Origin: Clostridiales bacterium
GTDB taxonomy: Bacteria; Bacillota; Clostridia; Oscillospirales; Acutalibacteraceae
Assembly: GCA_019422525.1 (NCBI GenBank)
Contig: JAHZDE010000010.1
Location: 31,110 to 95,109 of the forward strand
DNA: 64,000 bases
Direction: 5' to 3'
Shown: one piece after another, positions 26,203 to 34,198 of the stretch
How positions within the stretch are numbered: position 1 is the first letter of the stretch
Layout of the letters: each line of letters opens with the position of its first letter
Notes under the pieces: generated by a model
Database searches by the model: none
What the model was told of the DNA's origin: nothing
The model's input: the letters and a program-made list of their open reading frames with translations, nothing else
Program-made: the position numbers and the translations under genes

Positions 26203-27537
26203 ATGAAAACATCGTTAATCATTCTGCTCTGCAAAATGCTCCGGCTGGCAGGCAAAATGGTGGGCAAGGGCAGCAGCCTGCCCGGCAGAATTGCCCTGAA
26301 GCTGGACCCCGACATTCTGCGGAAAATTAAGCTCCCCAGCGAGATTATTGCTGTTACCGGCAGCAACGGCAAAACCTCAACCGTGGAAATGATTGCCCAT
26401 GTGCTGCAAAGCAACGGCAAAAAAATCGCCTATAACAAAGAAGGCTCCAACCAGATTGAAGGCGTAACCACCTTTTTGCTCAACGACTGTACCCTTTCCG
26501 GCCGTGTGAAAAGCGACATCATCCTGATGGAGAGCGACGAACGCTTTGCCCGGCATACTTTCCGCTATTTTACCCCCACCCATTATGTCATCACCAACCT
26601 CTATCGTGACCAGATGACCCGTAACGGCCATCCCGAATGGGTCTATGATATTGTGGGCGAGAGTATCCACGAGGGAACCCATCTGGTGCTCAACGCCGAT
26701 GACCCCCTGGTTTCCTGCTTCGGCCTTGGAAGAAAAGATGTCACCTGGTTCGGTGTGGACAGACTTCCTTTCTCCACGGAGCGCAACACCAGCTTATATA
26801 ATGACGGCCGCTATTGCCCCAATTGCAAAGCGCCTATGAAATATGACTATTATCACTATAACCATATCGGCTCCTATCACTGCACCCAGTGCGAGCTGCA
26901 CCGCCATGATACCGAATATTCCGTGACCGATGCCAGCCTGAACGATTCCTACATTGTGATTAACGGCAAATATCGCATTGACCTGAGTTTTTCCGGCATC
27001 TATCATTTTTATAATACCCTCGCGACCTTTGCTATCTGCAACCTGCTGGGAATCCCCGGCGAGGACATCGTCAACGCTTTGAACCACTATGTAATGAAGA
27101 GCGGCCGGATTGTCAAATTTACCGCTGGGCAAAAGGAAGGCACTCTGCTTACCTCCAAGCACGAAAACTCTATTTCCTATGACCAGTCCATCCGGGTAGC
27201 CGTACAGGATAAGCGGGATACCACCGTTACCGTTATTGTGGACGCCATCAGCCGTAAGTACTACACCAGTGAAACCTCTTGGCTGTGGGACATTGACTTT
27301 GAACTGCTGAGAGCCGATTCCGTTAAAGAGATTATTCTAACCGGCCGCTACTGCAACGATTTGGCAGTACGCTTCTCCTATTGCGGCATTGCGCCGGAAA
27401 AAATCCACGTCATTGAGGATATTGGCGAAGCGGTTTCCTATATGGAAAAACATGCGCCGGGGTATCAGTATGTGATTACCTGTTTCTCCGACAAGGACAA
27501 GTTTTTGGACAAGGTTGAGAGGAGAGCGGAAGAATGA
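26203..27537 (+). CDS. murT: Lipid II isoglutaminyl synthase, Mur-ligase subunit MurT
   Basis: 444 aa. MurT activates the alpha-carboxyl of D-Glu in lipid II for amidation, using ammonia from GatD. Visible are the Mur-ligase ATP loop VTGSNGKTSTVEM (about 51-63), the middle-domain ESDERFARHTF and TNLYRDQMTRNGHPEW, the four-Cys ribbon CPNC ... CTQC (about 206-230) typical of MurT, and the DUF1727 C-terminal domain. GAAAGGAAG precedes ATG 26203. The stop overlaps the gatD start (27534-27537). Confidence 0.93.
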   Translation: MKTSLIILLCKMLRLAGKMVGKGSSLPGRIALKLDPDILRKIKLPSEIIAVTGSNGKTSTVEMIAHVLQSNGKKIAYNKEGSNQIEGVTTFLLNDCTLSGRVKSDIILMESDERFARHTFRYFTPTHYVITNLYRDQMTRNGHPEWVYDIVGESIHEGTHLVLNADDPLVSCFGLGRKDVTWFGVDRLPFSTERNTSLYNDGRYCPNCKAPMKYDYYHYNHIGSYHCTQCELHRHDTEYSVTDASLNDSYIVINGKYRIDLSFSGIYHFYNTLATFAICNLLGIPGEDIVNALNHYVMKSGRIVKFTAGQKEGTLLTSKHENSISYDQSIRVAVQDKRDTTVTVIVDAISRKYYTSETSWLWDIDFELLRADSVKEIILTGRYCNDLAVRFSYCGIAPEKIHVIEDIGEAVSYMEKHAPGYQYVITCFSDKDKFLDKVERRAEE

Positions 27538-28271
27538 AACTGCTGTTTTTATACTATGATTTGATGAACCTCTATGGCGAAACCGGCAACATGAGGGTAT
27601 TGGAGCGCCATTTGCGGGATCAGGGATTGGAAATTACCGTGGTAGGAAAAACCGTTGGGGATGAATTGGATTTTTCCGAATTTGACTTTGTGTATGCCGG
27701 CTCCGGCACCGAGAGAAGCCAGAAGGTGGCTATGCGTCATCTGCTGCAATACCGCGACAGTTTTGCTCAGGCAGTAGAACGGGGTGTGCCCATGCTGTTT
27801 ACAGGCAACGCTTTTGAAATGTTGGGCGCTTCTATCAGCGATGCAAACGGAACGCTCCATCAAGGCTTGGGAATTTTGCCCTTTACCACCACAGAGCAGA
27901 GCCAGACCCGGTATGTCTCTGACGCACTGGCTTCTTGTGAGCTGGTGGAGCCTACGGTGGTGGGATTTGTCAACAAGTGCAGCCAGTGTGAGGGGATCGA
28001 CTCTCCCCTGTTCCAAATGTCCATGGGATACGGCAATACGCTGAACACAAAGGAAGAGGGCCTTCATTACCGGAACATTCTGGGCACTCATCTGATCGGG
28101 CCGCTGCTGGTGAAGAACCCTGCACTCATGGAATGGGTGGTCAAGCTGATTGGAGCAAGACAGGAAGGATTTACCTATACCCCCAAAAGCTATGAATATG
28201 AGGAGAAAGCCTATCTGGCTTCCTATATGGGTTTGAAGGAATATCAGCAAAACCAGCAGGCAAAAAAATAA
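27534..28271 (+). CDS. gatD: GatD-like glutamine amidotransferase subunit with altered active site
   Basis: 245 aa, coupled to murT by a 4-bp ATGA overlap. The fold matches the CobB/CobQ-type class I amidotransferase partner of MurT (LYYDLMNLYGETGNM, FVYAGSGTERSQ, GLGILPF). At the nucleophile elbow, where GatD proteins have an ICGGYQ-type motif, this protein has FTGNAFEMLG, so the catalytic Cys is Gly91. At the His position in the GT-x-x-H-G motif it has GTHLIG, so His is replaced by Ile188, with a His two residues earlier. Glutaminase activity is therefore doubtful; it may be structural, or free ammonia may be used. The DNA reads cleanly at both sites. Confidence 0.85.
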   Translation: MKLLFLYYDLMNLYGETGNMRVLERHLRDQGLEITVVGKTVGDELDFSEFDFVYAGSGTERSQKVAMRHLLQYRDSFAQAVERGVPMLFTGNAFEMLGASISDANGTLHQGLGILPFTTTEQSQTRYVSDALASCELVEPTVVGFVNKCSQCEGIDSPLFQMSMGYGNTLNTKEEGLHYRNILGTHLIGPLLVKNPALMEWVVKLIGARQEGFTYTPKSYEYEEKAYLASYMGLKEYQQNQQAKK

Positions 28272-28290
28272 TCATTATTTTAGGAAATAA

Positions 28291-28336
28291 AATGCCCCCT
28301 CATGTAATGATTGCGTTTTCTACATGAGGGGGCATT
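28291..28336. terminator. Perfect 16-bp inverted repeat after gatD (probable terminator)
   Basis: AATGCCCCCTCATGTA (28291-28306) and its exact complement (28321-28336). The T-rich side faces the minus strand (GCATTTTATTTCC) and none follows on the plus strand, so its polarity is odd for a gatD terminator. Confidence 0.6.
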
Positions 28337-28441
28337 GGTATGTCCACTTGTTTCCTGTGATAGACAAGAAAACACTTGGTATCAGAAAGGTTTCCTGCTA
28401 TACTATATTATATTATCCTCTTTTTGAGTAGGAGGGCTTTT

Positions 28442-28969
28442 ATGAGATTATTTGTTGCCATTACCCTTTCGCCTGCATTTCGTCAGGCAGTTATGGAAAC
28501 TATGGAGCAGCTGCGCGCCCAGTGTGCGTCCGGCTCCTTTACACGCCCCGAAAACCTCCACATCACCCTCGCCTTTTTGGGTGAGCTTCCTTCCCCTGTC
28601 CCTGCCCGCCAGGCACTGGAGCAGGTGGATTTTGCCCCGTTCCCCATCACGCTGGAAGGAGCGGGACACTATGGCGATTTGTGGTGGGCAGGACTGCGGC
28701 GCTCTCCTCAGCTTTTGAACCTTTCGGAACAGGTACGCCGGGAACTGGACAAACAGGGGATTTCTTTTGACCGGAAACCCTTCCGGCCCCATATTACCCT
28801 GGCACGAAGAACCGTTTTGCTTTCACCGGGCTGTGCATCCCTCCAACTGGAACCCGTTTTCATGCAAGTAGAGAGCATTGTGCTGATGAAGTCCCAGCGC
28901 GTGCAGGGAAGGCTACTATACTCCCCAGTTTTTCGCTGGGAAGCCCACCAGAATTCCCCTTCGGACTGA
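28442..28969 (+). CDS. thpR: RNA 2',3'-cyclic phosphodiesterase
   Basis: 175 aa from ATG 28442, set by AGGAGG 7 bp upstream. 2H phosphoesterase with the two HxTx motifs HITLAFLG (about 41-48) and HITLARR (about 119-125). It opens 2',3'-cyclic phosphates on RNA ends. It is the first gene of a plus-strand run that continues into the selenium island, 27 bp before the SLOG-like gene; whether it belongs functionally to that island is not clear. Confidence 0.93.
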   Translation: MRLFVAITLSPAFRQAVMETMEQLRAQCASGSFTRPENLHITLAFLGELPSPVPARQALEQVDFAPFPITLEGAGHYGDLWWAGLRRSPQLLNLSEQVRRELDKQGISFDRKPFRPHITLARRTVLLSPGCASLQLEPVFMQVESIVLMKSQRVQGRLLYSPVFRWEAHQNSPSD

Positions 28970-28996
28970 TTCTATTGGAACAAGGAGATTGATGCC

Positions 28997-29500
28997 ATGA
29001 TACATCAGGATAAAATTGTCTGCTCATTTTTTGGTCATCGGTTTATTCCCGAACAGCAGACGGTTGCCCATCAAGTGGAAAGATGGCTGTCTTTGCTGGC
29101 GGCTTCCGGGAAACCTTTGTGTTTTTTAAACGGCGGCATGGGGGCTTTTGACATGATTTGCCGGGATGCTGTATGCCGGTTAAAAGAACAGAATCCCCAG
29201 TTGGATATTTCCCAGTGGCTGGTCATTCCCTATATCACCTCCGCTTTTCGGCAGGAAGAGGAATCTCTTCGGAAAATTTTTGATAAAATCATCACCCCCA
29301 ACATCTTAAAAGACCTTCCTCGCCGGGACGCCATTCCGGCGAGGAACCAATGGATGGCTGACCAAAGCGACTTTGTGACGGCTTATATCACCCATCCTTC
29401 CGGCGGTGCTTATCAGGCCTTTCGCTATGCCATGCAAAATCCCGATGTGATGGTGGTACAAATTGGCGGGGAAAAGTCTCCCGCTGAACCTCACCCATGA
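28997..29500 (+). CDS. SLOG-like (YpsA/DUF1273-related) protein coupled to yqeC
   Basis: 167 aa. Same architecture as the protein at 12541: CSFFGHRFIPEQQ, a Gly-rich loop FLNGGMGAFDMICRD, then PARNQWMADQSDFVTAYITHPSGGAYQAFRYAM. This is a Rossmann-like fold of the SLOG superfamily, with a predicted nucleotide or nucleoside-derivative ligand. AAGGAGA precedes ATG 28997. Its TGA overlaps the ATG of yqeC (ATGA at 29497-29500), so it is translated together with the selenium cofactor genes. That association is the only clue to its role. Confidence 0.7.
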   Translation: MIHQDKIVCSFFGHRFIPEQQTVAHQVERWLSLLAASGKPLCFLNGGMGAFDMICRDAVCRLKEQNPQLDISQWLVIPYITSAFRQEEESLRKIFDKIITPNILKDLPRRDAIPARNQWMADQSDFVTAYITHPSGGAYQAFRYAMQNPDVMVVQIGGEKSPAEPHP

Positions 29501-30216
29501 GAAGGTTTCTGTATAGCTTACTTAGAATCCCGCTTGGTATGACTGCGTTTGTGGGAGCAGGCGGGAAAACTTCTGCCATCTTTACGGTATGCCGGGAGCT
29601 TCGGCAGAAAGGCTTTTCCGTGGCGGTTACGACCACTACCCACATGTTTCCCCCGCCGGAAGAAACCTTTGGTCCGCTCTTACTTTCCCCTTTGGAAGAC
29701 GCTGTGTACCGGGCAGCCGGGCGGGGAATTTGTGCCGCCGGCGGAAGGATTGACGAGCGAGGAAAGCTCACCGGCATTTCGGAAGAGGGGCTTTTGCTTT
29801 TGCAGGAACATTTTGATTATGTGCTGGTGGAAGCAGATGGAAGCAGACGGCTCCCCTGTAAAATGCCCGGTGAAAAGGAGCCGGTGATTCCAAAAGATGC
29901 TGGTGCTGTAGTGGGAGTTTTGGGTATGAGTGCGCTGGGAAAACCGATGAAAGAGATTTGTTTTCGACCAGAGTTGGCGGCAGAGAAGCTGCATGTTCCT
30001 ATAGACTCCCCTGTAACCCCGGCAATTTTGGCAGAAATGGCCCTTTCTCCCGAAGGCTTACAAAAGGGTGTAGAGGGGCGTCCGTTTTCGCTGCTGATAA
30101 ACCAGCGGGAATTATGCCGGAAAGAAGCCTTGGAAACCGCTCGTTTGTGCAAAGCCCGTATGGATGGGGCGGTGGTGACAGCTTCCCTTCTCCTAAGAGA
30201 ATGGGCGGCCTTATAA
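29497..30216 (+). CDS. yqeC: Selenium cofactor biosynthesis protein YqeC
   Basis: 239 aa. YqeC is a genomic marker of selenium-dependent molybdenum hydroxylases. It has a P-loop-like AFVGAGGKTSAIFTV (about 17-31), TTTTHMFPP, and EADGSRRLPCKMPGEKEPVIP (about 111-131), all typical of the family. Likely a soluble nucleotide-binding protein; its reaction is unknown. Translationally coupled to the SLOG-like gene and 16 bp before yqeB. Confidence 0.9.
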   Translation: MRRFLYSLLRIPLGMTAFVGAGGKTSAIFTVCRELRQKGFSVAVTTTTHMFPPPEETFGPLLLSPLEDAVYRAAGRGICAAGGRIDERGKLTGISEEGLLLLQEHFDYVLVEADGSRRLPCKMPGEKEPVIPKDAGAVVGVLGMSALGKPMKEICFRPELAAEKLHVPIDSPVTPAILAEMALSPEGLQKGVEGRPFSLLINQRELCRKEALETARLCKARMDGAVVTASLLLREWAAL

Positions 30217-30232
30217 TAGAAAGGATGATTGG

Positions 30233-31036
30233 ATGCTGATTATGATTCGTGGGGCCGGAGACATTGCCACCGGTATTGCCTGGCGGCTGCGGCAGTCCCA
30301 CTTTCAAATTATTATGACGGATTTGCCCATGCCTACAGCCATTCGTCGGACGGTTGCCTTTTCTACAGCGTTGGAAACCGGTCGGTTTACAGTGGAAGGC
30401 ATTACCGCTGTGGCCTGTCATTCTCCCGAAGAAGCGCTGAAAGCCTGCAAAGAAGGCCTCATTGCCGTACTCCCCGACCCCGAGCTGCAATCTCTCCCTT
30501 CCCTTTCCCCCAAGGTGCTGGTGGATGCGGTGCTGGCCAAACGGAATCTCGGTATCCATATCACAGACGCCCCGCTGGTCATTGGCGTGGGGCCGGGCTT
30601 TTGCGCCGGGAAAGACTGCCATTATATTGTGGAAACCAAGCGCGGCCACACGCTGGGAAGGGTGATTGACAAGGGGGAAGCCGCTCCCAATTCCGGCGTG
30701 CCGGGAAATATTGGCGGCTATACCCGGGAGAGAATCCTTCGCGCCCCCTGTGACGGGATATTTTCGCCCCTGCGGGAAATCGGGGACGTGGTTTGTGCCG
30801 GAGATGTGGTGGCAATGGTTGGAGACGAGCCCATTCGGGTGGAGATTTCCGGGATGCTGCGGGGGATGCTTCGGGAAGGGATTTCTGTTACGAAAGGCTT
30901 TAAGTGCGGCGACGTGGACCCCCGCGGGGATTCGGTGGATTTTCGCACCATTTCCGACAAAGCTCGGGCAGTGGGCGGCGGTGTGCTGGAAGCCGTGATG
31001 CGAAAGTTTGGAGGGTTGCTGGATGGAGCCTGCTGA
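30233..31036 (+). CDS. yqeB: Selenium-dependent molybdenum cofactor protein YqeB
   Basis: 267 aa (EF2563 family). IRGAGDIATGIAWRL at the N-terminus is a dinucleotide-binding loop; NSGVPGNIGGYTRERILRAP and VCAGDVVAMVGDEPI are further family marks. With selD it is a standard signature for insertion of selenium into the Mo site of xanthine-dehydrogenase-like enzymes. RBS AAAGGATG before ATG 30233. It overlaps the xdhC start by 14 bp. Confidence 0.92.
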   Translation: MLIMIRGAGDIATGIAWRLRQSHFQIIMTDLPMPTAIRRTVAFSTALETGRFTVEGITAVACHSPEEALKACKEGLIAVLPDPELQSLPSLSPKVLVDAVLAKRNLGIHITDAPLVIGVGPGFCAGKDCHYIVETKRGHTLGRVIDKGEAAPNSGVPGNIGGYTRERILRAPCDGIFSPLREIGDVVCAGDVVAMVGDEPIRVEISGMLRGMLREGISVTKGFKCGDVDPRGDSVDFRTISDKARAVGGGVLEAVMRKFGGLLDGAC

Positions 31037-32012
31037 AATCTGGAAACAGGCTGCCAAACAAGTACTTTCCGGCAAAAGCCCGGTAATTCTGCGGAATTTG
31101 ACCGGGCAGGAATCCTTTTTGGCACAGCTGGAGGAGGTGCAAAACAGGCCGGGACATGGCGGTGTTTCCCTGTGGGAAGAAAACGGGAAGCGGTGGTGCA
31201 GCCAGCAGCTATTTCCCCGGCAGCGGCTGGTTCTCTGCGGGGCCGGGCACATCGCAGTCCCCGTGTGCAGACTGGCCCTGATGCTGGATTTTTCCGTCAC
31301 GGTTCTCGATGACCGGGCAGAATATGCAACGCCGGAGCGTTTTCCCGGAGCACAAGTACTGACGGGGAATTTTTCGGAGATGATTCGTACCCTTTCTTCT
31401 TCCGGGGAAAAACTGTGGTTTGTTATCGTCACCCGGGGCCACGCCGCAGACCGTGACTGCTTGAAGGCTGCCCTAAAGAACCCGTTTTCCTATATCGGCA
31501 TGATTGGCAGCCGAAACAAAGTGGCCAAGACCATGGAAGCCCTGAAACAGGAAGGCATCTCCCCTGCCCTGCTTACTCAGGTACATGCCCCTATCGGCCT
31601 GTCTATTGGCGCTGTGACGCCGGAAGAAATCGCTGTCTCCATCGCCGCCCAGCTGATTGAAGTCCGAAGCGGGCTAAAACTGGGGGCCTATCTTGGAAAC
31701 GACGTGCTCGAAAGTCTGAAAAGTGGACAGGGTAAGGCCGTGATTACGGTTCTTTCCAAAAAGGGCAGCGGCCCGAGAGACGCCGGCGCGGTGATGGTCC
31801 TCAAAAAAGACCTGACGTTGTGTGGAACTGTGGGCGGTGGCTTACTGGAAAGAGAAGCGGCAGAAGCGGCGGGACAGCTAATGCCTGGGGAAATGAAGCA
31901 GACCATCTGCCAAATTAACAATCAAACTGCGGCGGACTCGGGGATGATTTGCGGCGGGGAAGTTTTATTGCTGCTGGAATCACTGGAAAAGAAGGAGGTA
32001 ACCTGTGACTGA
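31023..32012 (+). CDS. XdhC-family molybdenum hydroxylase maturation protein
   Basis: 329 aa from ATG 31023 (GGAGG at 31010-31014). XdhC binds Mo cofactor, helps its sulfuration and delivers it to xanthine-dehydrogenase-type enzymes. The Rossmann domain (LVLCGAGHIAVPVC, YIGMIGSRNK, PIGLSIGAVTPEEIAVSIAAQLI) comes first. The XdhC/CoxI domain (AVITVLSKKGSGPRDAGAVM, GTVGGGLLE) comes last, reversed relative to the classic E. coli or Rhodobacter order. Its stop overlaps the selD start. No hydrolase subunit is encoded in the window. Confidence 0.88.
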   Translation: MEPAEIWKQAAKQVLSGKSPVILRNLTGQESFLAQLEEVQNRPGHGGVSLWEENGKRWCSQQLFPRQRLVLCGAGHIAVPVCRLALMLDFSVTVLDDRAEYATPERFPGAQVLTGNFSEMIRTLSSSGEKLWFVIVTRGHAADRDCLKAALKNPFSYIGMIGSRNKVAKTMEALKQEGISPALLTQVHAPIGLSIGAVTPEEIAVSIAAQLIEVRSGLKLGAYLGNDVLESLKSGQGKAVITVLSKKGSGPRDAGAVMVLKKDLTLCGTVGGGLLEREAAEAAGQLMPGEMKQTICQINNQTAADSGMICGGEVLLLLESLEKKEVTCD

Positions 32013-33042
32013 TATTAAAATGACCAAGCTGGCCAAATGTGCCGGATGCGGAGCAAAGGTGGGAGCCGGTACCCTCTCGAAGCTCTTGGGAGGGCTGCCG
32101 GTGCATCGGGACGAAAATCTTTTGGTAGGCTATGACACCAGCGACGATGCCTGTGTCTATCAGGTATCAGAGGAGCTGGCGCTGGTGCAGACCCTGGACT
32201 TTTTTCCGCCGATTGTGGATGACCCCTATACCTTTGGAAAAATTGCTGCCGCCAACGCTTTGAGCGACATTTTTGCCATGGGTGCCGAGGCAAAGCTGGC
32301 TCTGAACATCCTGTGCGTTTCGCCCCAAATGGACGACGAAGCGGTTCGGGAGCTTTTGCGGGGCGGCTATGAAAAGGTTTATGAAGCCGGGGCTATGCTT
32401 TCCGGCGGGCATACCATCCAGGGGGAAGAACCGAAATATGGCCTTTCTGTAACCGGATTTGTCCACCCCAAGCGGTTTTTAAAAAACTGCGGCGCCATGC
32501 CGGGCGACGTGCTGATTTTGACAAAGCCTCTGGGAATCGGGGTACTTACCACCGCCGCCAAAGCCAATCTGGCCGAGGAAGAAGCCTACCGGCAGGCTGT
32601 GGAAAACATGTGTATGCTCAACAAAACTGCTCGAGATATTATGGTACAATTCCCCATTCACAGCTGTACCGATGTGACGGGGTTTGGATTGCTGGGACAC
32701 AGCTGTGAAATGGCCGAGGGCAGCGACGTTACCATTCGGCTGCACTGGGGGGCGATTCCCTTTTTGCCGGGGGTGTATGAGCTGGCGCAAATGGGGCTGC
32801 TGCCGGAAGGCATGTATCGGAATCGGGACTTTGCCGAAAGCCGGGTAAAGGTGGAAGAAAGCGTGGATCTGGCCATGGCCGACCTTCTGTATGACCCGCA
32901 GACTTCCGGTGGTTTGATGATGGCAGTACCGGAATCCCATGCACAGGCATTGCTTCGGGCTTTGCAAGGGGAAATCCCCACGGCTGCCATTATCGGCGAA
33001 GTGCTCCCCCGGCAAGAGCAGGACATCCTGCTGGTGAGGTAA
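32005..33042 (+). CDS. selD: Selenide, water dikinase (selenophosphate synthase)
   Basis: 345 aa. It makes selenophosphate from selenide and ATP, the Se donor for selenocysteine, selenouridine and the Se-Mo cofactor. Start GTG 32005 follows AAGGAGGTAA. The catalytic motif reads AGCGAK: nucleophile Cys15 and Lys18 are kept, while the second Cys of the E. coli GCGCK motif is Ala. It is a Cys form, not a selenoprotein. ATP and metal motifs DTSDDACV, QTLDFFPP and DVTGFGLLGH are present. It overlaps xdhC by 8 bp and precedes the desulfurase-like gene by 5 bp. Confidence 0.96.
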   Translation: MTDIKMTKLAKCAGCGAKVGAGTLSKLLGGLPVHRDENLLVGYDTSDDACVYQVSEELALVQTLDFFPPIVDDPYTFGKIAAANALSDIFAMGAEAKLALNILCVSPQMDDEAVRELLRGGYEKVYEAGAMLSGGHTIQGEEPKYGLSVTGFVHPKRFLKNCGAMPGDVLILTKPLGIGVLTTAAKANLAEEEAYRQAVENMCMLNKTARDIMVQFPIHSCTDVTGFGLLGHSCEMAEGSDVTIRLHWGAIPFLPGVYELAQMGLLPEGMYRNRDFAESRVKVEESVDLAMADLLYDPQTSGGLMMAVPESHAQALLRALQGEIPTAAIIGEVLPRQEQDILLVR

Positions 33043-33047
33043 CGGAG

Positions 33048-34175
33048 ATGGAAAGAATTTATCTGGACAATGCTGCTACCAGCTTTCCAAAAGCGCCGGG
33101 CGTGGCTGATTCCATGTTCCGGTTTTTGACCGAAAACGGATGTAATGTCAACCGCTCCAGCTATGAGACAGCTGCACTGGCAGAGGATGTAGTGCTGGAT
33201 ACCCGCCATTTGCTGTGCCGGCTGTTTCATTTTCCGCTGCCGTCCCATGTGGTATTTACGCCGGGAATAACCTTTAGCTTGAACACTATTTTGCGGGGGC
33301 TGCTGCGTCCCGGTGACCACTGCATCGTTTCTGGGTTTGAGCATAATTCTGTCATGCGCCCGCTTGCTTCTCTGGGCGTTTCATGGAGCGTGGCGAAAAT
33401 AAACCCTGACGGGCATTTCGATAAACCGGAAGCCCTATTCCGCCCTAACACCCAGCTGGTGGTGATGACCCATGCTTCCAATGTGTTCGGTAATATTTTG
33501 CCCGTTTCGGAAATTGCTCCCCTATGCCGGGAGAAAGGAATTCCGCTGGTGTTGGACTGTGCACAAACAGCCGGACACATCCCTCTTGACTGGAAGGAAC
33601 TGGAAGCAGACGCCCTGTGTTTTTCAGGGCATAAAGGACTTTTGGGTCCACAGGGAACCGGTGGGATGCTTTTGTCCCCAACTCTTGCAAAACAGCTTCC
33701 ACCATTGACGGAAGGCGGCACTGGCAGTGTTTCTGACAAGCTGGAAACCCCTGACTTTATGCCAGATAAGTTTGAAGCGGGTACGCCGAATATTCCCGGT
33801 TTGTGGGGGCTTCATGCGGCAGCGGAATTTTTACTGCAAACGGGCGTCGACTCCATCGCTGCCTATGAATCGTCCTTGACCCAGGAACTTATAGAGGCAC
33901 TGGCCGAAATTCCCGGCATCAGCGTATTAAAAGCGCCGGGCATGGGTCAGGTGGGGGTCGTTTCTGTTGTGTTTCACCGGCTGGATATGGCGCAGGCTGC
34001 CTGGCAATTGGAGCAGGAATTCGGTATTCAAACCCGCTGCGGGATTCACTGCGCGCCGCTGGCACACCAAACCATGGGCACGGCGCCGGCGGGTACCGTG
34101 CGTTTTTCGGTGGGATATGCCACCACAAGAAAAGAAATCAATGCTGCTCTTTTGGCTGTCAAGGCTATTGCATAA
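33048..34175 (+). CDS. Class V aminotransferase, cysteine desulfurase/selenocysteine lyase-like
   Basis: 375 aa. PLP enzyme of the SufS/CsdB type; in this setting it probably provides selenide from selenocysteine, or persulfide, to SelD or the Mo cofactor. IYLDNAATSFPKAP at the N-terminus, EHNSVMRP, THASNVFGN, DCAQTAGHIPLD, the PLP lysine in FSGHKGLLGPQGTGG (Lys196), and the catalytic-loop Cys in TRCGIHCAP (Cys335, with Cys331 nearby). It sits between selD and yedE. Cys versus Sec preference cannot be read from sequence. Confidence 0.88.
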   Translation: MERIYLDNAATSFPKAPGVADSMFRFLTENGCNVNRSSYETAALAEDVVLDTRHLLCRLFHFPLPSHVVFTPGITFSLNTILRGLLRPGDHCIVSGFEHNSVMRPLASLGVSWSVAKINPDGHFDKPEALFRPNTQLVVMTHASNVFGNILPVSEIAPLCREKGIPLVLDCAQTAGHIPLDWKELEADALCFSGHKGLLGPQGTGGMLLSPTLAKQLPPLTEGGTGSVSDKLETPDFMPDKFEAGTPNIPGLWGLHAAAEFLLQTGVDSIAAYESSLTQELIEALAEIPGISVLKAPGMGQVGVVSVVFHRLDMAQAAWQLEQEFGIQTRCGIHCAPLAHQTMGTAPAGTVRFSVGYATTRKEINAALLAVKAIA

Positions 34176-34198
34176 AAGAGCAGAATGGAGGGAATCTG

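Noticed and set aside
25826..26206. 126-codon open frame upstream of murT
   Set aside because: No ribosome site, no family features, and it covers both promoters of the divergent region.
29999..31432. 477-codon minus-strand frame in the selenium island
   Set aside because: It is antisense to yqeC, yqeB and xdhC, whose protein motifs are unambiguous.
32005..33042. SelD as a possible selenoprotein
   Set aside because: The catalytic position is a normal Cys codon (Cys15) and no in-frame TGA occurs.
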